This document shows positions 34,264-44,032 of a stretch of DNA of 64,000 bases, one piece after another. Position 1 is the stretch's first letter; each line of letters opens with the position of its first letter. Origin of the DNA: Cyanodermella asteris (taxonomy: Eukaryota; Ascomycota; Lecanoromycetes; Ostropales; Stictidaceae). The position numbers were made by a program, and so were the translations under genes. A model generated the notes under the pieces. The model ran no database searches. It was not told the DNA's origin and saw only the letters and a program-made list of their open reading frames with translations. The stretch spans positions 64,314-128,313 of the forward strand of contig UYJD01000017.1 of NCBI GenBank assembly GCA_900618795.1. Direction: 5' to 3'.

Positions 34264-34592
34264 GAATTAGTCTATCCCAGACCAGCTTATCCTACCTCGA
34301 ATCTCCTCGCAAAGCTCACGGATATGGCCAGAACATGGTGAAAACAGCGAGAAGCTTCAGAGCAATAAGGGCGTGGAGTGTTCGATTGTCATACCAGTTT
34401 GGAATCGGACCAGGATGAAGAGCACCGATTCTGGCGTCGGACGGCTGTGGCGCACGGACTGCACCGCCACAGCTTGGCCATGCTCCGAACCCTAGCGGGC
34501 CACAAGCCGCTGCCGCGAAGACATCACCAACAGCGGACGAATCAGTCAATCAACAACCACCAAATTTAGAAGGACACGCCAAACCCGTCAAG
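34264..34592. promoter_or_regulatory. Bidirectional promoter between the BTB-like gene and RPL24
   Basis: Only 329 bp separate two start codons pointing apart. AACCCTAGC at 34488-34496, about 100 bp before the RPL24 ATG, matches the telomere-repeat-like core (AACCCTA) bound by Tbf1-type factors in ribosomal protein promoters of many fungi. No TATA box is evident, as is common for ribosomal protein genes. Confidence 0.5.
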
Positions 34593-35435
34593 ATGCGTAC
34601 CTTCGAAGACACCTTCAGCGGACAGCGCATTTACCCGGGCAGGGTAAGAATCCCCTTGTCAGCGACGTACAAGCACCCTTCAGAACTTCCCAGTTTTGAA
34701 GAGCAATTTACTCTATCGCTCTGTCGCTTGAGTTGTGAGATGGAGCAAAAGGCTGACATGTCGGTTTTTCAATAGGGCAAGCTCTACGTCCGTGGTGACA
34801 GCAAGGTTTTCCGATTCCAGAATGGCAAGACCGAATCCCTTTTCCTCCAGCGCAAGAACCCCCGTCGCATTGCCTGGACCGTCCTCTTCCGCAGACAGCA
34901 CCGCAAGGGTATCTCTGAGGTTCGTACTACACCCTTTTCGTTACAGTATTGGTTGCACGGGAGGTTGGAAACGGGCGTTCAGCACAAAAGAGCCAGGTTT
35001 TGACGTTTGGGGGATAAAACACATGCACCATACGAGAGGTGGCAGGCTCTAAGGATGAAGAGAATTAATTTACGACACCCTACCCCGGCATCTCTGCTTG
35101 GGCTTCTGAAAGTTGGACGCTAACGAATATTCACAATACAGGAAGTCGCCAAGAAGCGTACCCGCCGTACCGTCAAGCAGCAGCGTGGTATCGTCGGTGC
35201 CTCGCTGGACGTGATCAAGGAGAAGCGTTCGATGCGCCCCGAGGCTCGCTCGGCCGCTCGTGCCGCAGCCATTAAGGAGGGTAAGGAGAAGCGTGCAGCG
35301 ATCGAGAGCAAGAAGAAGGCGGAGAAGGCGAAGAGCGCCGCATCCGGCGCCCAGGGCAAGGCCGCACAGCAGCAGAAATTCTCGAAGCAGCAGGCCAAGG
35401 GTGCTCCAGTCAAGGTCCAGGCAAAGACTCGATAA
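34593..35435 (+). CDS. RPL24: 60S ribosomal protein L24 (eL24)
   Basis: Three exons, 34593-34643, 34776-34919 and 35142-35435, give 162 residues. The joints preserve [17 protein letters not shown] and [15 protein letters not shown]. The N-terminal half is the L24e domain: [40 protein letters not shown] and [14 protein letters not shown]. In archaeal and some eukaryotic L24e proteins this part carries CxxC zinc ligands; these are absent here, as in yeast. The C-terminal half is a long basic, Ala/Lys-rich helix ([20 protein letters not shown]) that reaches from the 60S towards the 40S subunit. Introns of 132 and 222 bp, early in the coding region, are typical of ribosomal protein genes. The second has a good GCTAAC branch site. 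Confidence 0.97.
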
Positions 35436-35732
35436 ATTGATCTACGACGATTTGAAACGATTCTCCAGATTTCTTTACGGGCGCAGTGAAGGGACATTTG
35501 CGGTCTTCTTAGTTTGTGATCAGGAATGAAGCGTGGACGCTGTCATGGCAGACGGCCAGGAAGGCCTCGCAAGATATGACTCTGGGCACAATTCAATGCA
35601 AAACTATCAAAAAGGACGATTGTGTGGTCATGAACATATATCGCTCCATGTATCATGCAAATAAAACGCTCCCATATCGTCAGGACAAAGGTATCGCCAA
35701 TCAAAAGATCCTCAAAACTCCATATCCGCCGT
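35436..35732. other. Convergent intergenic region
   Basis: About 300 bp between RPL24 and the large scaffold gene, which end towards each other. No further feature is seen. Confidence 0.5.
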
Positions 35733-38700
35733 CTAATATCTCAGTCTCCCTAGGATGCCATATGTATATGCAGAATCAGCTTCGTTACCGAACTGCATCA
35801 TGTACACCCTCACTCGTCCAGCATTGACGCCACCTTGCTTTGCAACCATGCCGCCCTCGAAATTCTCCCAAACGCTCACTGCAATACCAATTTTGCCTAC
35901 CGGCTCAAAACAGCTTTCACCGAGAGTGACATCAAGTAACGTCTGGAATGCGTCTGTCTTAGCACCTTTCTTAGGAAACCCCAGCACCACGATTCGCTTG
36001 TCAGTTGCGGTGACCTTATTGCCCAGGCTCGCATAGCCACTCGCAGACCGCATACCAACTCCGTGTCCGGGCTTGTTCTCGGAACTGGCGTGCTCTATTG
36101 GCACGGGCGATCCAGATACCACCGGGGCAGGTGATCCCCGACCAGAACGCAGAGCACTGTCTGGTCGCAGTATTTGAAGCTTAGCTGCGCCAAGGTCAGA
36201 CCATTTGCTGGTACTCTCTCGTAGGTAGAGTCTGATCTTGCAGTTGCTTATGCCCAGCGAGCCATCAGCCCCGTTGAACATCGATGAGGCCGAGGTTCCA
36301 GTGCTGGCGGTGCCTTCGCTCGAAGTGAACATGCTATTGCTGCCGCTACCTTGACGAGAAGTCACTGTCGAGCGGGCAATATTGAACCTTCCCGCTCCGC
36401 GACCGAGGTTGCGAATTGCTGACAGTGCAGAGCCCATGCTACTAATTGAAGATTCCGTATGCTTGCTGACAGACGGTGTCGTGACGCTAGAGGCTCGGTA
36501 GCTGTTCTTCCTTCCCAGACCAAACCACAATGACGCCTTTGCGAGCCTTGAATTGTTCTTCTGATCTGCTCCGTAGAATTGAGGATTGAAAGATGTTGCT
36601 CTTGCGTTCTGCAGAGCGATGTACGTTGGATTATTGATACGCGAATAATTGATTAGAGAGTACAAGATCTCACAATCCTCTGGAGTGGCCGATCGGAAAA
36701 GGAAGTTGTTGTTCGAACTCGATGTAGCTTTCGAATCAGGTGTAGGCGGTGATCTTATGGAAATGTCGAGCGCAGTTCCTCGCCGAATCGGAACCAAAGG
36801 CGTAAGCTCCAAGCCTAATAATAGCTGGCCTGCTGGAAGACCTGGGGATTTCCTATTGTTTGACTGAGGTGAAGGCGATGCCGAAATTGCTCGACCTTGG
36901 GGATTATGTCGTTCGTAAGCTTCGATCAAGCCTGGAGTTACGACAAGGAGACATTCTTCGGGCCAAAGTGGTTGCCAGGAGCCCTCGTCTGACCAAGTGA
37001 ACAACGATGCGACGGCTTTGCGCCCTTGGCCTGGTTGTGCAGGTACTTCTCGGTACGGTGCTTGAGATGCTGATTGAGAGGGAGACAACGTCCCGTCTGC
37101 CAGTGATTCCGGTGGGGTAGTCCGAGGCGCCTTACGATAGCGGCCTATTGCAGACATGGGAACCAGCACAGATTGCGTATCAGAGTCCTCGAGCTCGGAG
37201 TCCGACGAGGACCTGTCAGATAAAGAGCTGAGATCATGCACAACTGTAGAGGCATCGGATTCCTCGCCAGAGACACTAGAAACTGATGGTGCATATTCGT
37301 GCTTGAGTGGACTCGAGGTCCGGCGGTGTCCCCGTGCACCCCTGGATGTAGGTTCGGGGCTAGCTGTTCCAGCCTTCTGACCGGTAGTCGGTGTCAGAAT
37401 GGGATGCCCAGATGATTGTGCACGAGACAAATCCTGCTGCGCTATTTGCTCATGAGGATCAAGCTCTCTGGTGGGCGTTGATGGTGAGCTGTCAGTCGGC
37501 CGTTTCGGCAGCTGCAAATCCGGGGTGAACGAGCGGTTCCTGTGATAGCGTGACGGAGAGCTCCGCTTTTGAGCAGGTGAAGAGGATTCTGTGGATTGTG
37601 CTCTGCCTTCTGGGTCCACAGATCTATGATCCTGGGTCGGCGTAGAGGGCTGAGTTGTTGTGGAGCTTTGTCGGTCATTGACATCAGCTACAAAATGCTC
37701 GGCCGTCGTTGGGCTGGACAGCGAACTCTCATTGAGTTTGGATTGCCTCTGTGCCCGGGCCCGGTTGAGACCAGATCGGGGGCTGCCAGCCAGTTTCATT
37801 GCCTCATTGAGGTTGCGAGGCAAGCGGTCAAGTCGTTCTGCTTCGGGACCTGTGCCTCGACTTTCGCTGGCTTGCTCGAGAGTTGACGAGGTCTCTTCAA
37901 TGATGGTGCTAGGGCTATAATGTGGGTGGCGCTTTCTCACCCGTGAGTCGCTTGTATCTCTCCATTTCTTAACTTTGCCCTGTGCTCGTTCCCCAATAGG
38001 CACCTCGATCTGTGCCGCAGTCGATGGTGCTGAGGCGCCGAGATCGCTTGCTGCAGCATTGTCATCACTGAATCCCGATCCGGGCTTTGAAATTGGTCGC
38101 GTCGAGCTTGTGGCAAAGCTTCCAGGGCGTTTGGTCTCTGGGGGAACGGGTTCCAGTCCAAGCAACTGAACCCATTCAGGAGCTACATTTTCTTCCTCAG
38201 ATGTTAACAGCATCAGCTCATGCCAATTGTAGCCTTCACCATCTTCACCCCTGATCATAATTACAATCTCGCCCTCTGAATTGCCACTACGCGCCGATAG
38301 TTGATCAACGTGTAAAGGTGGGAAGAGCAGCCATCGGCCTGTGCCATCGATCTCAGCAATCAGCAAGTCTCCAGCGTTACCAATATCAGGAGGATCCTCC
38401 CTTAATGCGATCTCGACAGTGCAATCCAATCTTTGTCCACTTGAATGTGGGAGGTTCAGCACAAAGGTATCTCGTGCTTTGACACGTCTCTTGGGATCAA
38501 CGACTACTCCTTCCACCGGAGCCAAGGTTCGCGGGTCTCTCGCTTTGGTGGCGTCCGTGGCAGCAGCAGTTTGATCCTCAAGCCGAGAACGCTCCTCGTT
38601 CGAGCGTTTTCGGGCATGTTCAACCAAGTCTCGATAGGTTTTCGTCAAGCCTTCGGCCTGCGACGAAGGGTGTACATGGTTGATTCCATGCATAGTCTTG

Positions 38701-41438
38701 GCTAAGTATTTGAGACGAACGAGAGGCCGCTTCAGCAGGAAGGCAACATCTACACGCTCGCCGTTGCTGTCAACGATATCACCATTTGTGTCACGAGACA
38801 GACCTTTATTCAGAGTCTCGAGTTCATGGTTGCTGTCCTGTGCCGCCAGGTTGACAACAACGTCCTGGAAGCCTGCCCTCCAGGCTCGAAGGTATTCTGT
38901 ATAGAAACGGGCTCCGGTCTTTGCCCACGTTAAAAGTGTCAAAGGATCTTTGGATGGTGCCTTTCCGTGGTGTGTTTTGAGCTTCTCGAGTGCTATCCCC
39001 ATGTCAAATATGGGTTTCGCCACATTCTCCTGCGACTGTCCCGCTGAGTCTGACTGAAAAAGTTTGGAGGTAACCAGCGAGCTTTTCGAAGACAGAGAAT
39101 TCGAAAGGAGAACTGGAATAACGCCATCAACCAAAGTATACAATTCCCGCATGTACTTTGCCTCATCAGATGAAAATTCGTTCAGGATGTCGTCAATCGT
39201 GGCCGTTTCTAGCCTGCTTCTGTATGTACGAATGCTCCGTGCAGATCGTATACTGGTGCCTGAATGCTTGGGGTTTGAGAGAACAGAGATGAGATCCGAA
39301 TGCTTCGCTAATCGACTGCTGCGACTTGCAGATCGGCCGACCCGGTCATTTGGTTGGTTGCGAGAGCCAGGGTGTTCGCGGTTCCGGGAGAAAGGCTGTG
39401 GCTGTTCCTCGCGATGTTGAATCCAGTTGCGCTCACTTTTGGTCAAAGGTTTCCTGGTCCTGCCTACAAAACTCAGATCCTCAGGAATCTCGTCGTCAGC
39501 ATCAAGCGAGGATTCGAAATCAGTCGGAGCGAGCGAATCAGGTCTCCTGGTCGTATAACGAGGAAGCTTTTCTGTGTGTGAAATAGTATATCCCCGTGCA
39601 CGCGGCGAACCTTGACGTTGTGCTCCTCTCCGCCTCAAGATCGGCGAATCAGGAGAGTCCACAGATTCGTCGACGTCTTCGGTAGTCACCGTACCGTCTC
39701 TATGATATATGACTCTGCGCAGCCGCTTTTTCTTGTTGGCTTCATCCGCATCCGTGTCAGCTGTCTGCTTGCTTGTGCTGGTCTGCGACGCCTCGACTTG
39801 GGACTCGCGCGAATCGTCAGCAGAGCGGACGTCTTCGCTCCGCGATCGCGCGCTCGCTTTTGGTCTCCTGCTGGGCGAATCTTCACGACTCTTAATGTTC
39901 AGTGGAAGAGGGATATCAATGGTCTGCTTCTGACCATCCGCTGAAAAGGGGTCACCAGCATGATCGAGCCAAGATTCAATGGTTGGGACTCGTGCTGTTC
40001 CAGGTGGGATGTTGGGTATAATGTCGATTTTGGGTTCTGGCTTCGAGAAGATCTTGGCAGCGTGAGCGAATATGTTCTTCTTTTGCTTGCTGCCACTAGA
40101 TCGCTTGGGTCGACGTCTTGAGATTGAGGTGAGATTGTCTGAATCGTCTTGGGAAGAGTACGAGAGGTGCGACGCTGGGGGTGTAGCGGCTGAAGCGGCT
40201 GAAGCAACAATGATGCGACCACCTGGGCGCCAGAATTTGCCATCCGAAGGCGCAACAGAAGTTGGTGCTGAATGTGTGCGTGTGTGTTCCGAGCGAGTGG
40301 CTCTTGTCAAGCGCTCCGTTGGCGATCCGCGTGATGATATACTTGGCCCTATATCTGCCGGTTGGGATCTGGTGTCATCGTCTCGCTTGTGAAAGCCAGA
40401 TCCTTGAGCATCGAGGTCCGCGCCTGTGTTTGAGCTTGTGGGCCGTCCATATGCAGCTCTCCTGGCTTCGACACGCTCTCGGCGCTTCCGGCGTCGTTCC
40501 TCGTGGCGACGATCCCTCTCTCGCTGAGCATCCACATCGGACATCGGCGTCACTCGAATACCATCGTCCGGAAAAGATGCTCGTTCTTCGGTGGTGCCCT
40601 GCTCCTCGACAATAATGCGTTCCTCAGTAGGAACGCCGTTCAGCCATCCTTCTACTGTGGGTTTTGGCGGGGGAGTCGGAATCGATGCTTCCTTGGGCGG
40701 CGTTCTCTTACTCCTCCAGTGGCCGTCACTAACGACCCGCTTTTTCGGAGTTGCTGCTTCCTGGGGTTTGTCGATGGGCTCAAGCTTGGATTTCCTTGCC
40801 AAAGCTGCTGCTAGTGCCTGTTTCCTCATCTCAGCCTTGCGCTTAGCTTCCGCCTTCTTCTCAGCCGCTGCTTCAGCTTTGGCCTCTGCATCCTTGACAG
40901 CCTCGGCCTCTCTTCTCGCCTCGCTTAGGCGCCGCAAACGTTCGGATGGTCTAACTGTAGGTCCGATAATCGCTTGCGCAAGTCGTAGTTTGGCCGCAGA
41001 AACATCACGCTGCTTTTTCGCCGCACTGGGCGAGTGAGGTTTTGTTGGTGTTGCTGGGTCTGGCTTCGTGGGCTCGCCGGCCTTCTTTGAATCAAAGCTG
41101 TCTGGCGTACCATCGGCTCCCTTCTTTTCCGTTCCTTGTGCGCGAGCAGTGTTGGTTACATTCGTTGCCTTGCTCTTCTCCGAGGTGGGTTTGCGATTCG
41201 AGGGCGAAGTTGTAGCTGACTTGACGGTTTTCGCACCCTGACTTGTCGCCGGTTCTGAAAAGACTTCCGGCGCAGTTTTGACCCCGCCTCCTTGCTCTTG
41301 CCATTGTCGAACCCTGTCCTTGACCGACGGGCTCTTATCATCGAAGGCTTTTGCGATAGCCGCCTTGTTGGCAGCCTTGGCCGGCGATGCCGCGGGACTG
41401 GTCTGCTTGGTGATACGTCCGGTTTGCGGGGTCGGCAT
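35733..41438 (-). CDS. Large scaffold protein with Dbl-homology-like core
   Basis: One uninterrupted exon of 1901 codons, ATG at 41438. Residues 1-740 are low-complexity and basic, with a Lys/Ala/Glu-rich coiled-coil-like stretch near 175-215 (EAEAVKDAEAKAEAAAEKKA) and a short conserved box, VPTIESWLDHAGDPFS, near 490. Residues about 745-960 look like a RhoGEF/Dbl-homology helical bundle: TIDDILNEFSSDEAKYMREL, LLTWAKTGARFYTEYLRAW and LLKRPLVRLKYLAKTM. A PH-like segment follows (about 1000-1140), with DTFVLNLPHSSGQRLDC and YNWHELMLL. Long Ser/Pro-rich stretches separate this from a second PH-like region near 1490-1620 (WQPLWPEECLLVVTPGLIEAY) and a conserved C-terminal domain. A role in polarity or Rho signalling at the cortex is an inference. 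Whether the Dbl-like core is catalytic cannot be judged by eye. Confidence 0.75.
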   Translation of the reverse strand: MPTPQTGRITKQTSPAASPAKAANKAAIAKAFDDKSPSVKDRVRQWQEQGGGVKTAPEVFSEPATSQGAKTVKSATTSPSNRKPTSEKSKATNVTNTARAQGTEKKGADGTPDSFDSKKAGEPTKPDPATPTKPHSPSAAKKQRDVSAAKLRLAQAIIGPTVRPSERLRRLSEARREAEAVKDAEAKAEAAAEKKAEAKRKAEMRKQALAAALARKSKLEPIDKPQEAATPKKRVVSDGHWRSKRTPPKEASIPTPPPKPTVEGWLNGVPTEERIIVEEQGTTEERASFPDDGIRVTPMSDVDAQRERDRRHEERRRKRRERVEARRAAYGRPTSSNTGADLDAQGSGFHKRDDDTRSQPADIGPSISSRGSPTERLTRATRSEHTRTHSAPTSVAPSDGKFWRPGGRIIVASAASAATPPASHLSYSSQDDSDNLTSISRRRPKRSSGSKQKKNIFAHAAKIFSKPEPKIDIIPNIPPGTARVPTIESWLDHAGDPFSADGQKQTIDIPLPLNIKSREDSPSRRPKASARSRSEDVRSADDSRESQVEASQTSTSKQTADTDADEANKKKRLRRVIYHRDGTVTTEDVDESVDSPDSPILRRRGAQRQGSPRARGYTISHTEKLPRYTTRRPDSLAPTDFESSLDADDEIPEDLSFVGRTRKPLTKSERNWIQHREEQPQPFSRNREHPGSRNQPNDRVGRSASRSSRLAKHSDLISVLSNPKHSGTSIRSARSIRTYRSRLETATIDDILNEFSSDEAKYMRELYTLVDGVIPVLLSNSLSSKSSLVTSKLFQSDSAGQSQENVAKPIFDMGIALEKLKTHHGKAPSKDPLTLLTWAKTGARFYTEYLRAWRAGFQDVVVNLAAQDSNHELETLNKGLSRDTNGDIVDSNGERVDVAFLLKRPLVRLKYLAKTMHGINHVHPSSQAEGLTKTYRDLVEHARKRSNEERSRLEDQTAAATDATKARDPRTLAPVEGVVVDPKRRVKARDTFVLNLPHSSGQRLDCTVEIALREDPPDIGNAGDLLIAEIDGTGRWLLFPPLHVDQLSARSGNSEGEIVIMIRGEDGEGYNWHELMLLTSEEENVAPEWVQLLGLEPVPPETKRPGSFATSSTRPISKPGSGFSDDNAAASDLGASAPSTAAQIEVPIGERAQGKVKKWRDTSDSRVRKRHPHYSPSTIIEETSSTLEQASESRGTGPEAERLDRLPRNLNEAMKLAGSPRSGLNRARAQRQSKLNESSLSSPTTAEHFVADVNDRQSSTTTQPSTPTQDHRSVDPEGRAQSTESSSPAQKRSSPSRYHRNRSFTPDLQLPKRPTDSSPSTPTRELDPHEQIAQQDLSRAQSSGHPILTPTTGQKAGTASPEPTSRGARGHRRTSSPLKHEYAPSVSSVSGEESDASTVVHDLSSLSDRSSSDSELEDSDTQSVLVPMSAIGRYRKAPRTTPPESLADGTLSPSQSASQAPYREVPAQPGQGRKAVASLFTWSDEGSWQPLWPEECLLVVTPGLIEAYERHNPQGRAISASPSPQSNNRKSPGLPAGQLLLGLELTPLVPIRRGTALDISIRSPPTPDSKATSSSNNNFLFRSATPEDCEILYSLINYSRINNPTYIALQNARATSFNPQFYGADQKNNSRLAKASLWFGLGRKNSYRASSVTTPSVSKHTESSISSMGSALSAIRNLGRGAGRFNIARSTVTSRQGSGSNSMFTSSEGTASTGTSASSMFNGADGSLGISNCKIRLYLRESTSKWSDLGAAKLQILRPDSALRSGRGSPAPVVSGSPVPIEHASSENKPGHGVGMRSASGYASLGNKVTATDKRIVVLGFPKKGAKTDAFQTLLDVTLGESCFEPVGKIGIAVSVWENFEGGMVAKQGGVNAGRVRVYMMQFGNEADSAYTYGILGRLRY

Positions 41439-42269
41439 TAGGAATATCGTATGCGCATATCAACATGAGGCAGCGGTGCATGTCAAGCTATCGCTCTCCC
41501 GGAACTGGCAGGGAAGAGATGTCGACGACATTGACGGAAAGAGATCGGCGCGCCTCGGGCTTTGGCGTCTATAGTCAATTGGAGGTAGAGGCAGGAGTAG
41601 CTGGTGAACAGGACGCAGCAGCTCGAAGAGGCAGGAAGCAATCGGTGGTGTCGCAGATTGGCGGTGGTTTGGGAGGCTACGTGCGTGATTGCCGGCTGGC
41701 TGGTCGCTGGGGCACTGCATGTAAACACAAGAAGATCTGCGGGAACGAGCAAACGGAGCGGATGGCAGTGATGACAGCGATTCTTGGCGTGCACACGCCC
41801 GGACGCTGGGCCGCTAGCGTGAGATGAGCCCGGCAACAGGGCGCTCCGAGATCTCACAATCTATGTACGTACAGGAGTGTGTAGGTACTTCCAGGGCCAC
41901 CAAACACAACCCCTGCCGGCCAGCTGCTGGGATCCCAGCCGGGATGAGAGAAGCTGTTCGAGACACCCTCGATGGTCGATCTTCCAAGGCACAAGCAAGA
42001 AAGCAAGACAGGCACATCCTGGAAGCGGTTGGTTAATTTGGTACAGCAACAGACATGCTGAATCGTCGGATGGCTGGCGTATGCCCACCTGGATTGCTAG
42101 CGAGCCTGTTTGAACCCAAGTCGCATCACGTTACTTCTGTATGTACCTTGTTGTCATTTCCCGGGCTGTTCTTCCGGAAAACTGCTCCCATTCCGTGGAC
42201 AATACCCGCATGCGCAGCGGCAGGAGGGCCCGCCCGGTTGTTGCCGCCATCTCACATACTTCGCTCGTT
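41439..42269. other. Intergenic region
   Basis: About 830 bp: promoter of the large scaffold gene and 3' flank of the EBP-family gene, both on the minus strand. Small frames on both strands have no recognisable features. Confidence 0.45.
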
Positions 42270-43081
42270 TCATAGATTCTTCTTCGTCCCCTTCGCGGCT
42301 TGACACAACTTGACTGCCATAGCAGTTGTCGCTGCACTTTGATACAGGAGATCTGCGCCGATATCAGCTTATACTTTAGGTGATATACATCGACAGGGGG
42401 CACTCACATCCCGGGATAACAATCCAGAAAAAGTTCATCAGGAAGTAATAGACCCAGAAGTAGTATGCTTCTGGCCTGAAGTATGTGATGCCCTTGAAAT
42501 AATGGTCGAACATGCTGGTGGCATAGTAAAGGACGTCACCGTAGATTTGTCCAATCGACACCAGGGCTTGTACAGGATGCCGCCATGGTGATTGCGTGGT
42601 TATCAGGTATGCGGTGAGGTAGCTTAATGGGCCCCACAGGACTGCCGTGATGGTTTCCATGCAGAGAACAAACGGATCGGACGTCATATATCTCGAGTCG
42701 CTCAACGAGTATTCCTTCCACAACTGACCGAAGAAGTCGGGCATTGACGGCATCCTGTAGTGGTTGAGGGCGAAGTAGCCCTCGAACCAGAAATGAATAG
42801 AGCCAGCTAAGCTTCCATCAGCACAATTTTCATTTGACATGTGTGAATGACCCACTGAAGACAAACCAGATCACACAGCTCAGATCGCCATTCGACAATT
42901 GAGGGCTTCTTAGCTTAGCAATCATGTATGTCAAGCCAAGAACGCCGGCGTTGACGGCTGCGAATCCAGCCAACAGGCTGGTGACGTCCCAGTCATTCGC
43001 AAGATATCCCAACAATTCTGCTTCGACTGGGTAGAACGGATGCGGTGGGTGTGCCAGCTTAGCATCGTGCAAGGCCGACAT
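42270..43081 (-). CDS. EBP-family (EXPERA) membrane protein, sterol isomerase-like
   Basis: Three exons, 43081-42856, 42806-42408 and 42352-42270, with introns of 49 and 55 bp, give 235 residues. The joints restore VFTGSIHFWFEGYF and IVIPGYLLYQS. The family signature is complete: IHFWFEGYF near residue 79, DSRYMTSDPFVLCMETITA near 110, IGQIYGDVLYYATS near 165 and YYFWVYYFLMNFFWIVIPG near 195. In emopamil-binding proteins the His and two Glu of these motifs catalyse sterol delta8 to delta7 isomerisation in the ER. Four to five membrane helices are expected and seen. Ascomycetes usually carry out this ergosterol step with Erg2, an unrelated fold, so this protein may act on another sterol or terpenoid substrate. 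The very short last exon is found only by frame and family match. Confidence 0.9.
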
Positions 43082-44032
43082 TGCTGCGAGTCAAATCAAT
43101 ACAAAATGCTCGACAGCTGATTGCGCTCTGATCACAGGCGTGTCTTGAGCACTACGAATCTGGTCCTATGCTTTCCGGGAGCAAGGCATTGCGATAGAAG
43201 GCTGGACGCGAGTGGCTGGCAGTTGGACTCTTGTGTGTTCATCAGACCTGCAGTACAGAGGCAGGATCATATATGGGTTGGTACTCGGTAATTTCAGTCC
43301 TCCTTTCGGGGGGCACTAGTACGGATTGGTACCTCGAGCACTCCATCGATGCACTCACAACACAATCTGACCAGCAGCACCATACTTGCGTGGCCGCGAG
43401 ACAATGATGTTTGCAAAATCTTGTCTCCATCGTCACAATCGAGAGTAGCAAAGTCTCGACTAGGAGCTTGCAGCCGTTTAATCAGCATTCAGCAATAGTT
43501 CCTGCTGGAAATCAATCCTGCTGCCGAGTTGGAAGCGTTGCAAACGTCCTGGAGGATGAGGCTCAGAGCACAAGAACAAGGCCAGGCACTTTAACCTCAT
43601 AAATGACCTGGAATCGCCAGGCCAGTCTCGCCAGCCTCTATAACGAGCATGATCAGGGAGGCCCCGGGTGTCAACTCCGCAGTATAGCGGGGCAACGGGT
43701 AGATGCGGCGGCTCCTCGGGGCGAAAAACAAGTGACGGCGAGGGTGGAAGACCAAATGCTCAAGACAATTCTCTGGAACGACCAGTCTGGATGCCGCCGC
43801 ATATGCAGTCTAGCGTCGCCGAGCTGCGGACTGATGCCGTCTGTCGTCAGTGACTGACTTGGTGTGCATACCAACGTGCATCGCAAAGTGTAGCAAGACT
43901 GCATCACTGCTGAGCGAGAAGGCAATGAGTCAATCCTGACCTCCATTTAAGTCAGTGTGCACCAAGTTTTCTGATCCTGGTCCACGTCGGACCTTTCCCT
44001 TACAAAAGTCTCCCACAGACAGACTTTCCACG
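43082..44032. other. Divergent promoter region between the EBP-like gene and LEU4
   Basis: About 950 bp with no recognised gene. It contains a general-control-type TGAGTCA box close to the LEU4 start (listed separately). No clear Leu3 site (CCG-N4-CGG) was found by eye. Confidence 0.5.
43926..43932. promoter_or_regulatory. CPC1/Gcn4-type site TGAGTCA
   Basis: A perfect TGAGTCA palindromic core lies about 100 bp upstream of the 2-isopropylmalate synthase ATG. Gcn4 and its filamentous-fungal counterparts CPC1/CpcA bind this sequence to activate amino acid synthesis genes on starvation. The position and the target gene agree with that role. Confidence 0.6.

Noticed and set aside
34920-35141. 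Possible C/D snoRNA in RPL24 intron 2 (AGGATGA and CTGA words)
   Set aside because: The C-box has a mismatch and no terminal stem brings the boxes together; the intron length alone is not evidence.
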